NCBI GenBank assembly: GCA_011634665.1 | Contig: WAEK01000019.1 | Coordinates: 1-64,000, forward strand | DNA: 64,000 nucleotides | Direction of reading: 5' to 3' | From: Mortierella sp. BCC40632 | Taxonomy: Eukaryota; Mortierellomycota; Mortierellomycetes; Mortierellales; Mortierellaceae | Part shown: in pieces, positions 43,991 through 54,102 of the stretch | Numbering within the stretch: position 1 is the stretch's first letter | How the letters are laid out: the number at the start of each line of letters is the position of its first letter | The notes under the pieces: generated by a model | Told to the model about the DNA's origin: nothing | The model's database searches: none | The model's input: only the letters and a program-made list of their open reading frames with translations | Made by a program: the position numbers and the translations under genes

Positions 43991-45664
43991 TTAAAACGCA
44001 AGATTATCTGCGTCTTTACCGAGAGGTAATCGGTCCTCATTTTCTTCACCCATAATTGTTTCTACGTAGGTTTGTCTGGGCCCAATGGCTGCCAGTTGCA
44101 TTCTGCTAGTTGTATTACTAGGAGTCAGTCCTTTCTTGGCCATCTCGTTTTTGTTCATTCGTTCAAAACGGGCTTGGTCTTGGTGTCTCATGCATTGTGG
44201 ATCGCTGTGAGTTCGTCCTAGCGACTGGCAAAGGTGGTATTTACATGGGTTCGAGGTGTCCTCCGGTTTGCGACCTTTAGTACTAGGTCTTTGGTACGGT
44301 TTTCTTGATCTTAGTGTAGACCTTGAGGTGGGTTGTGTGATTGCATCAATTTTTGCGACGGTTGTAGGATTCCTTTGGTTGTATCTGGCTCTCAACCAGG
44401 CACATGGATCTGAATGATCTCCATGTAGTAAGCTGGCATTGGCTCTCATGTAAGTGAGGAACGTTGGTACATCCGTCAGTTGTCTGATGGGTTTGAATTC
44501 GGCTCTCAACCTTTCTTGACCAGCATCCGGTAACGAAGAGATTATGGTGGTGATGATACTGTTTCCATCTTGTACACCACCCGCCTTGATGAGGACTTCT
44601 AGTCTGTCGACAAAGGTATGGATATCTTCATTCGGCTTGGGTTTGGACGAGAAAAGTTGCATACGCACCACACTCTGTAGGTTATCGAACTTGTATAGGT
44701 GGGCAACGCATTCAGAGACATCGGTGAAGGTTCGATCTCCGTACTCTGGTCGTATGATAGCCTTTTCAAATTGCTCGCTCATCTTCTCCTGCTCTAAGGC
44801 TCTTCCCATGTATCTCCACGCTACATCATCAAATAAGTCCTTTTGTAAACTCATTCTTGTAGAAGTTGCGGAATTTATCCAGGAAATTGATGACTTCTGT
44901 CACCACCTTCAGAGCAGTCTCTTGTGTAGGAACTCCGTTCAGATTAATGCTCAGTATGGGAGCCTTGGCTCTGTCCTTAAATTGGACTCGAGACCAATCG
45001 ATCTGCATCGACTCATGGCTGATGATTGGGATCGACTTGTAGTTGAAGACCCTTCTCAATGCCGTATGTTTGTGGTTGTTGAGTTGTGGTTCAACTTCTA
45101 ATCCATGCCCTTTTGTACCATGGGCCTCTTCTTCCTCATCTGTCATGCCCTCTGTGTAGGTCGTATACACATTGGTTGCCTTGGCCTCTCTCTCTAAGTC
45201 GAAGGTTCTTTGTAACGCCTTCAGCTCAGCGTCAGCCCTGTTCATGCGAGATTGTACGTCTTGCCATTCTTGTTGATACGAAGCTTCCAACTGTTTCCCC
45301 CCTGTAGGGTTCCAGCTTCCACAGACTTCTTGCGCGTGGTGTAACGTACCACCACTTGCTTCTGTTCTGTCACCAGCGCTTGTATGATGTCTTTGAGTTC
45401 GACAACACGTTCCTTGAGCGCTTGGTCTGGGTCCAACGGATCAAGATCCATTGAGGAAATCCCTACAGTGATAGGGTGTTCAGGCTCTGTCGGATTACTG
45501 GCTTGTTCCGTAATGGAGGTTACAGAAATCGTTATGTTCTCCTCCGTGGTGGTGTTAGGAACAATGGAGGAAGCTCCTGTTTGTTGTGGGGATGCAATAT
45601 GATCAGTCTCCATGGAGGCGTTCTCGGGGATCAGGTTGGCTTTACGAGTGCGTGTGTTGGCCAT
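43991..45664 (-). pseudogene. gag: Gag of element G in three overlapping frames
   Basis: Segment 1 (45664-45242) starts MANTRTRKANLIPENASMET, segment 2 (about 45300-44829) has coiled-coil AELKALQRTFDLEREAKATN and segment 3 (44854-43991) carries the gag domain (AWRYMGRALEQEKMSEQFEK, FVDRLEVLIKAGGVQDGNSI) and a Cys/His knuckle-like end (CKYHLCQSLGRTHSDPQC). Segments 1 and 3 share a frame; segment 2 is displaced. The first change can occur at a G6 run (45297-45302). Either two indels or programmed shifts are needed for a fused product. Confidence 0.8.
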
Positions 45665-45695
45665 GTTGTAACTTCAGAATATACGTTAAAAAAAA

Positions 45696-45828
45696 TGTGA
45701 AATGTGGTGGTGTATGGACGAGTGAGTAACGAGACAAGAAGTTGTTTTATTAAAATCTACGCTTCGCCAAATAAAAAGGGAAGCCCGTAGGTGACGGGCA
45801 CCTAGGTTCGTGACTGTTAAACGCGACA
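45696..45828 (-). repeat. 5' LTR of element G
   Basis: 133 bp, identical by eye to 38317-38449, with TG/CA ends. Right flank CAAG completes the target duplication. Confidence 0.95.
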
Positions 45829-46079
45829 CAAGGTCAATGCACCTTACCGGGGACCACTTTTCTATGAACTAATGTTCTCTCATGCCTAGATAAAGGAATG
45901 CAAAGAGGAAGGGCAGACAAATATCTGAAAGAGCTCTTGAGATGGGATGCTATGATGGGAGATGAGAGATGGAAGTGATTAGGCTAAATCGTGATTTGGT
46001 TGATCATCCAAGTGGAGGACTTTAGTATAAATACCTCTCCCTCTCCCTCTAATAAACGACAGCTCTTTCTACGACTCTT

Positions 46080-46278
46080 GCTGTTGCACCAGCCAAGAGA
46101 ACTCGCGATCCCCCTGCTGCAATGCCCAACCTGTCCTTCTAGATCCAACAGGAATAGAAAGAATATTGCAGCTTCTCGAAGTGGTCGACGTCAGTATTGT
46201 CCCCCTTTTCTCAGACTTAGAGTCCCCTCCTCCTCCTCGCTGTAAATTTAGAACGCTTGCCATTATACTTTGAAGAAA
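46080..46278 (+). pseudogene. Duplicated fragment of the Cys-rich gene at 5.4-6.1 kb
   Basis: A plus-strand frame reads CCTSQENSRSPCCNAQPVLL then DPTGIERILQLLEVVDVSIV and PLFSDLESPPPP, aligning to the minus-strand protein at 6080-5900 (SQDNPRCASCNDLPILLDPT, IERKLQLFEVVNVSIVPLFS). The frame closes at 46272 shortly after PPPPR. A TATA-like TATAAATA lies at 46024. The C-terminal Cys cluster is absent. Probably a partial copy; whether it is expressed cannot be told. Confidence 0.65.
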
Positions 46279-46651
46279 TTATATTGGCTCTGGAAGACGA
46301 ACTAGCTTTCTACAGAAGTGCTAAGGTGAGATACACCTATACGGACAAGGTGGGTTTAAAAAAGAAGAGCAATACTCATGTGAATACAATTGAAGTAGAA
46401 GGAGAGTAGAGGAGCTCAGCAACATACTGTACAGAACAGTAGGATGTGAAAAGATTAAAGAAACGCGAGCGTGCTAAATACAAAGAAAGACAACTTAGCC
46501 TTCTCGAGGGACACATCGATACCTGCAATGCCAACACTCTATTGCTGACTGCTGAGGGAATAGATGGCTACGTAACTCGATAGCGAGTGATTTTCTCAAA
46601 CCTTCAGATAGCCAAGGATCCAGGGAACTATCTCTGGCGACTGAGGCGAGG

Positions 46652-46696
<45 letters not shown>

Positions 46697-46893
46697 GGGT
46701 GTACTGTTAAATATACACTACCCTCTCTCTCTCTAAAATTGATAAGTTCATTCTCAATCTATGTCCCTGTTGCAATCATCCTAAATTATTACGTTTACTT
46801 TTTAAAATCGCACAAAGCCTCTTGTTCTCTCTCTTCCTTTGGTATTGAGGGTGGAAACTGGTAGTTTAGGCGAAAGGGTGGGCTTAGATTGAG
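46279..46893. other. Intergenic, no supportable gene; T tract
   Basis: Contains a T tract of about 40 bp at 46654-46694 and a short (CT)n at 46722-46734. No domain or RNA gene seen. Confidence 0.6.
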
Positions 46894-49800
46894 CTAGGGT
46901 AAAAAGTTAGATCTGAACTTCTTGACTTCTACCATGACTGTCTGAATGCCCACTGGCTGATGCGACCAAGATCTCACAACTTGCGCAGGGGTCATCCAGC
47001 CTGAGTTATTTCCTACACTCGACGTTTCCCCAGATCTACCATGACTTGACGGTTGCCTTAGTTTTTCATCGAGAAGTGCATGGAAACGAGTATAGTAGAC
47101 TATGAGTTGCCCTAAGACTTGATGTAAAACATTTGTTCCATTCTTGAATGAAGTGAAGTGCTGAATAACGGATGCATTGATTGCAACTAGGGAAGACCGC
47201 CAAGTGTTACTGAAGCTAAAGGAAGTGCGCTCAAAGTGTTCTATTGGTTCGAAGAGCAAGGCTAAGTAAGTGACCTGAGATCAAAAGTGTTCTAGCAGAG
47301 CTCCACACTGGATTATCCTTACCGATCGGGACTTTCGTGACACCGCCAGCAATGTCAACCATTTTCACAAAAGAAACAAGGTCTCCAAAATGAGGTTTCA
47401 ATTCTTCTTCCACGAATAAAGATATGGTCTTGCGCAGTGCATCCTTCCAGTGATCCGATTCAACATCTATTTCCGTCGCCCTAGTATCCTGCTTCTATAA
47501 CAAGTTGGCGAGTCATTATAGCAGTGAGAGGCATATTTTCGGTATGAAGGCCTGATGAGCCGGTGTCCTTATAAACTTACCGTAACGAGCGAGATAATGA
47601 GATCAAACGTATTGATCAAGAAAATTAGTTGGTCCTTCTTTTCATCAAAAGATTTGGACATTGTCTCAAACAACGAGCTCATCTCCAATCTTAGTAATGC
47701 CAATCTATTGAGAACATACCCATACAGGGGTTAGTTAACGTGTTTCATTTTGATTTGACTACTGGATGAAGCAATAGAGGCTCGTTCCCTACCTAGGCAT
47801 GACGTCTGCTTCCTCATTATTCAACAAAAGAAGCGAGCTAGCAAATTCGCCATAGCGCCTTGCAATCTATCCAAATGAAAAAGGTTAATTCTAATGAACT
47901 CCTAGGAACATCTCGGTTCTTGAGCTCCAGTCTCTGTGACCTACCCAATGTGGATGAACGCTCTTTGGCTGGATCTTGGACTTTGCTTTTCGTACGCTTT
48001 CGATATGTAAGTCGACGACTGTTTGGAATCGCGGCCAGAGAGCCATGTGAATGGCATCCTTGTACTTAGACATCATTGGTACGCGGATACTTCGACGCTC
48101 AAGTTCCTTTGCCAACTGTTGGTTGATCCGAAGGCACAGTAAGATGCCAATCGCGTCATAGCTTGAATCAGCGTATTCTTTCACATTTGTCTAATGGATG
48201 AGAGGAGTTAGAGAGACGGCAAGAATAACGACACCACATTGTTATGGTAGCAAGAAGCCACGAGGCCACCCATTATGCAAAGATGAACCTACTAGTCCTA
48301 GTTTGATGGTAGGCTCGAAAATATGGGAGAAAGTCGACTGAATAGTTTCAAGATTTGGTTTGGATCGACTTGAGAAGTATTCGATCAAGAAAAGATATTC
48401 GGAGCTAGCGTTGTCGATTAAGGCAAGGTTGAAGCTTCTAAAGAGGACTTCATATGGATATTTCTATCATAAATTAGTTAGTCGATAGTCTTCATAGCTC
48501 CTGTTCTTACCCCAGATATTGCTGGATGCGCCTTACCAAGCCTTTTTCATTAGCGACATGAATCAGTATAAGACCAGCGTCATGATTGTTGAGTGTCTCA
48601 ATGCGTTCTCCAATTGCGAAGATATTGGTCTTTTGAGGCGCTTTAGCAATCCCAAAGATACCTAGCGGAGAAAAATAAAATGGGGTAATGTTTAGTTAAT
48701 GAGGTGTTCTTGTGACCCATCATTGCTCAGACTCATTAAGTACTACCTACTTTTCTTCGGACTTTCGAATGTGCAAATCAAATCATGTTTGTCTCCAACA
48801 GCCGACTAGAATCCATAAAGTTCTGATAAGAAGTTTGAAAATAATTTGATCCGATTGGACATCTAGATGCTGCAACGCTACTGACCTGGAGTTTCTCAAG
48901 ACCTGAGGCATAAGACTCAAACTGATTTGAGAAGTACCATCGCAATGTATTGGCATACGTTTGTCTGATTTCAAGTGCGGCCTCGCTGTGTCTCTCCAGT
49001 ATGAATTGATAGATTTCTTTGTACTTGAGTAAGATTGAATGTTGCATAATCTGAATGTTGGTGTTTGGAGTCCGGAAAGACTTGATTTTCGAAAGAAGAA
49101 ACTCTCGGATTATTTCTACAGACTGTTAAACAAGGAGCAGGGTAAGAGGGGGGGGAGGGGTTCCAGGCATTCGACCACGATATCAGAAAATAAAATAAAA
49201 AGCCTATACCTTGATCCTGAGGCGTTCAAGCTCCGGACCTATCTCTTTCAATGCTCTAATATGCTTTCCTTGACTAGCTTTGGCATGGGTGATCTTGCTA
49301 TTTAGCTCACTTAGAGCTATCACCCATGAATCATCAACATCCCCATCGTAGAGCTTGCGTATAAACTGGGGCGTGATCAAAAGGTATTCCAGAAGGACAT
49401 TCAAACTATTTTCCACAGCCTAAAGGGATCAGATGAATCATATGAAAACAAACAAACAAACAAAAAGGTTAATTTCTGTACTTGAAGAAAACTCAGGCTC
49501 GCGAGACCAAGATCACTTGCCATTCTGTTCTTGAGTTGGATGCTCATGGACACAGATTGAGTCTGAAGCGTTTGGATCTCGGCCGAAATGTTGCCAAGGT
49601 CCGTCTGAAAAATACTCAGAAGGGTCTCCATTGTCTCCAGGATTTCATCGCAAGACTTGATCTGAGAATGGAGGTCCACAAATGCTTGGCTTTGGTGTAT
49701 GTCTATATGAGTAAGGGGTAGTTACGAAAAAGAGGATTCGGGAGTATTAAATCCCCATTTTTGAGTAACTCTGATAAAATATCTAAGCAACTACTTCCTT

Positions 49801-50576
49801 GGTCAGTATTTCCCTACATGCTTCCTCATGATCCTGGCCAACGGCATCCAGTTCACTTTCGATATGATGTGCATATTCTCGAAGATCCATGCCCTGTAAT
49901 TCATGATTTCTACCAAGTTAGCACATAAGAAAGCATAGGCATTTTGGTAGAGTTGCTGTGCATTCTATAGTTGGGCAACCTAACCTTTGCCAAGGCCTCT
50001 CTCACAAATTCATCCTCCTGAAACTCAGAGATTCGGTCTAGTGAAGTATAGTCAGTGAGTATGCTCTGTTAGGGCTGAATCCTGGTAACAAGAAGGACCA
50101 GCTGCAAAACTCATCCACGAAGGCGATTGCATCCCTGCTCCCATCCCACCTCCAACCTGCTGGAATGCTGAGTCGTCTTCTGGGAACAGGGTATTCGGGT
50201 CATCTCGAATAGGCTCCTCTGACAAATCGCTCCGGGCTGAATGCTAACACGTAGAAAATGATTTCATCCTGGGATGGTTACTCAGAGTTATCTTGGCAAG
50301 CCTCAAGGGGTTGGTAGAAGAGAGAGAGATCCCCACCACGACTACAGGAGTAATTATGGTGGATACGAATCCTCAGTCACCTCATACCTCAATCTCATCC
50401 CTTTCATGGTCATCCAGAAGGCGATCGAGGTAGTGGAGTCCTGTCAGCGCCTGTGTTCCCTGAGTGTTCCTCCTTGGACCTGACAGTGTATGAGAGGTGA
50501 TGGGCTGAATATCGCGGGGGATCGAGTCCATTGGTGAGGAGCCAGCTTCGGGAACGAGGTCAAAAAGCGCGTCCAT
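46894..50576 (-). CDS. VPS52: Vps52, GARP complex subunit (multi-exon)
   Basis: Start MDALFDLVPEAGSSPMDSIP at 50576; exon 1 ends at 50388 (GT at 50387), exon 2 starts at 50243. Later exons carry LTDYTSLDRISEFQEDEF (about 50050), DLREYAHHIESELDAV (about 49880), DLHSQIKSCDEILETMETLL (49679-49530), NVLLEYLLITPQFIRKLYDG (49400), HSILLKYKEIYQFILERHSE (49040), YDAIGILLCLRINQQLAKEL then MALWPRFQTVVDLHIESVRK (48150-47980), HFGDLVSFVK (47390) and SSLVAINASVIQHFTSFKNG (47200), ending at 46894. These match Vps52 along its length. It is the core of the GARP tether that receives endosome-derived vesicles at the trans-Golgi. Exons are AT-poor and introns 50-100 bp. One junction near 50070 needs a very short intron or a one-base correction. 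Confidence 0.9.
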
Positions 50577-50871
50577 TGTAGAAGAGGAGCAATAATGATT
50601 GGCTCAAGGCAGAGCCCGAAAGAATGGGAAGGGCTCGTTATTCCAAAAACCTACCTAAATGAAATTGATATTCGACCTGTTCAACTTAAAGTCAAAAATA
50701 ACTGGGCGAGAGCCCCATTGATAGTATTGTTGGCCATTCTCCACCCTCAGTCATCACTCTTTTACCTTTCGCACACATCGACACCTCCTCTCCCTCTCCC
50801 TTTCCTCAGCCCTTTCGCTCTGTCATCATCATCTTTACTTTCATCACCGCTCTCTCTACCAGCCAGTACTA

Positions 50872-53616
50872 ATGTCAGACGCTAAGTTCTTCCAACGAGG
50901 TAGCGACTTGTAATCTGCGAGTACCCTAGCATGGACCTATCATCATCATCTTCCAGAAGCTAACCCTATGATGACCCACTCCACATTCAGGAAAGATCCA
51001 GGAGCTTCGGATTGAACTCAACTCGGACAAAAAGGACCGCAACCATACAAGGAAGAAGGCTACTCTCAAGAAAATAGTCGCTAACATGACAATGGGCAAC
51101 GACATGTCCTCCTTGTACCCTGACGTTGTTGCCTGTATGGCCATCCCTGTCCTCGAAGTTAAAAAGATGGTCTATCTGTTCTTAATCAACTATGCCAAAA
51201 GCAAGCCTGAAATGGCCCTTGAAGCAATCCCTACTTTTAGGAGGGTAAGGAAGACCTCTGTTGAAGTCGTTTCGGCAAGGAGTTGAGAAGGGGCGAGGAG
51301 AGTGATAAACTCAGGAGCAGAAACTGATGCGAAGACTCTGAAATGCATACTTACTGAGTCTGAACTATCATTAATGGCTGACAGGATGTAGAAGACCCGA
51401 ATCCACTGATCAGAGCATTGGCGATTCGCACTATGGGCTACATCCATGTCGAGAAAGTCACAGCGTGCCTGATTCAACCTCTTCGACATTGCATGCGGGA
51501 TCAGGATCCATATGTACGCAAGACAGCAGCTGTCTGTGTAGCAAAGCTGTTCATGCAAGATCGCCACCTTGTAGAGAATGCGGGATTTATTGACCTCTTG
51601 CGTGAGATGCTTGTGGATTCTAACCCTTCGGTAAGTCGCTGAAAAAAAAAAAAAAAAACGGAGTCGCAAGGTCATGCGTATTGAAGGATTACATGCTGAA
51701 GAGACAAAGACGCGCTTGCTCGTCATTTTCTTAGGTTGTAGCTAATGCTATTGCCGCGTTGACGGAGATTTCAGAGCGGTCAGATCATATCCAGCTCAAA
51801 TTGAATATGTCTCTTGCTAGCAAATTGGTTACAGCACTGAACGAGTGTTCCGAGTAAGTTCTATTTGGACCTTCTTTGTGCTACATGAATAGAATAGGCA
51901 CTTATCCATACATTGTTGCATATAGGTGGGGTCAAACGTATATTCTGGAGTCGCTGATGTTTGTGGTACCGCAGGATCCGGGCGATGCTGAGATGTTAGC
52001 AGAGCGTATTGCTCCTCGACTCCAGCATGCCAATTCTGCGGTTGTCTTGACTGCAGTCAAGGTCATTGTCTACCTGATGAACTACATGTCCCGGGATGAG
52101 GATATCGCCAGCATGTGCAAGAAACTTTCTCCCCCTCTTGGTATGATCGTGATCACACCTTGGTACTTCGCGTCTGGTCGTAGAGAATTGACAGAGAGGC
52201 GGGCTACTTGGATTAACTGAGACTGCACGCTAACAACTCAAATCAAATCTTTCTCCTCAATCCTATACAACAGTGACCCTCCTGTCCAGTGGACCCGAGG
52301 TCCAATATGTTGGCCTCCGAAACATTCTTTTGGTTATCCAAAAACATCCTGATATCCTCAAGAACGATATCAAAATCTTTTTCTGCAAGTACAACGATCC
52401 TATCTATGTTAAAATGGCTAAGCTGGAAATCATGTTCCGACTAGCTAGCGAGAATAACGTCGAACAGGTGTTGTCTGAACTCAAGGAGTATGCCACAGAG
52501 GTTGATGTAGATTTTGTCCGAAAAGCTGTTCGTTCGATTGGAAGACTGGCAGTCAAGATCGAGTCGACAGCTCAGAGATGTGTAGAGGCGCTTCTGGATC
52601 TGATTCAAACAAAAGTCAACTATGTGGTGCAAGAGTCTATCGTTGTTATCAAGGATATTTTTAGGAAGTATCCAAACAGATACGAGTCTATTATCAGTGT
52701 CCTCTGCGAAAACCTGGACAACCTGGATGAGCCAGAAGCCAAGGCGGCTATGATTTGGATCATCGGACAGTATGCAGACAGGATTGAAAACTCGGATGAA
52801 TTGCTGGATGACTTCTTATACACCTTCTTGGAAGAGACAGTTGAGGTCCAACTCGCCTTGCTGACGGCTACTGTGAAGCTGTTTATCAAGAGACCCACCG
52901 CCGGTCAGGATTTGGTACCAAAAGTACTCAAGTGGGCGACAGAGGAGGTGGACAATCCAGATCTACGAGACCGTGGCTACATTTACTGGAGACTTCTGTC
53001 AACTGATGTTGCTGCAGCTAAGGTACGATGATCTGCCACTTATTGTACGCTGGGGTAATGTCTAGTCTCTGATCGCCTTTCTATTTTTATTCCAATTTCA
53101 TTTATTTAGGCGGTTGTACTTGCAGAAAAGCCTCATATTTCAACAGAGACCGACAATATGGATCCTGTCCTTCTGGAAGAACTTCTACTTCATGTAGCAT
53201 CGCTTTCGGCCATTTATCACAAAGCTCCCACAACATTCATTCCACACTGCAAGCCTCGTTTCTTGATCCCCTCACCAACCTTACGGCGACAGTATTACGG
53301 ACGTTCACAGCTTATTCATCAAGACTCTTATGTTTCAATTCAGTCAAGTCAGAGCCAGAGCAATAAGAATGATGGAAGTTCAAAGGGTGCGGACGAGCAA
53401 GAGGGTCATAACCCAACTACCGAACCTCACCATCAACGACTTAGTTACCATGAGCAGTCCTTCGACCAAGTTGCCGAGGCATCGATTGGTAACCAAAAAT
53501 ACTACGATCTCAAGATTGCAGCAGAAAATCCCTACAGGACAGACACACCGTCAGCTGCTTCTGCTTCTAATGGAAACAATGGGGCGGTTGGAGACTTGAT
53601 GTCGTTTGACCTTTGA
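50872..53616 (+). CDS. APL2: Beta-adaptin, AP-1/AP-2 large subunit, seven exons
   Basis: Exons 50872-50899, 50991-51244, 51385-51630, 51735-51853, 51926-52140, 52274-53022 and 53110-53616 join in frame to 705 residues, with GT-AG introns of 72-140 bp. Diagnostic stretches: [156 protein letters not shown]. These make up the adaptin N-terminal HEAT-like trunk of clathrin adaptors. The protein ends in a Ser/Asn-rich hinge with a GDLMSFDL end (clathrin-box-like) and has no appendage domain. Whether it serves AP-1, AP-2 or both cannot be decided. It is divergent from VPS52, 295 bp apart, so promoters may be shared. Confidence 0.95.
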
Positions 53617-54064
53617 CCCTACTCAGCAGATTTTACATAAAGTATAGTGTTGCAAATGCCGTTGGTCTCACGATACCTTTTGCGCAAATGCTCACGCAAA
53701 AAAAAAAAAAAAAAAAAATATTGCAAGCTTGGCTTGTACTTCGCAAAGGTGGTGTGAGTGTCGTTTCAATAATATTATCCTAATGATCGCTTTTTTGCTT
53801 CTATTTGTTCGCAAGTCTTGAAAGGGAATGCTGGCAACGATTTAGTGAACATTGGTGCTTTGATAACTGAATGGCACATCTTGGATTCGAGAGAAGGTTT
53901 ATCCCTTAAACCGTAAGGTTTAATAGGCAAATTTGCCAGTCAAAAAAATGGGAGTGAAAGAGTGAAAGAGAGGGTTAGCATCCACTACTGGTTATGTTTG
54001 AGTTGGCCTGGCTTGCATCTCCGTGAATTGCCCATGAATTGCTTACCAATACGGGATAATTATT
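53617..54064. other. Intergenic between convergent genes; A tract
   Basis: An A tract of 20 bp at 53698-53718 lies near the adaptin 3' end. No gene. The region may include 3' untranslated sequence of both neighbours and the distal part of any guide RNA of the Fanzor gene. Confidence 0.5.
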
Positions 54065-54102
54065 GTCGAGCTCCACGCTCGACTTGGGGAGCAGAGCGCT
54101 CC
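54065..54102 (-). ncRNA. Two stem-loops at the 3' end of the Fanzor frame, candidate guide-RNA scaffold
   Basis: Directly after the stop codon on the minus strand, GGAGC-GCTCT-GCTCC (54102-54088) and the perfect 7-bp GTCGAGC-GTGGA-GCTCGAC (54083-54065) follow with 4 nt between. TnpB and Fanzor omega-RNAs are transcribed from just this position, overlapping or following the ORF 3' end. The structures are seen; the RNA role is inference. Confidence 0.35.

Larger units (their letters stand above)
38317..45828 (-). mobile_element. Ty3/Gypsy element G, full length, identical LTRs, extra ORFs
   Basis: 7512 bp. LTRs of 133 bp at 38317-38449 and 45696-45828 appear identical. CAAG flanks both ends (38313-38316 and 45829-45832). 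Polypurine tract GGGGAGGGGAG lies at 38452-38463 beside the 3' LTR. Order on the minus strand: gag, an extra region with antisense ORFs and a sense ORF, protease, RT, RNase H, integrase, chromodomain. The sequence after the 5' LTR is a T run without TGG, so a conventional tRNA primer site is not visible. It is about 2.2 kb longer than C or F. Confidence 0.95.

Noticed and set aside
45242..45302. Programmed frameshift in G gag
   Set aside because: The G6 run is suggestive, but with other homopolymer breaks nearby a sequence error is at least as likely; kept only as an observation.
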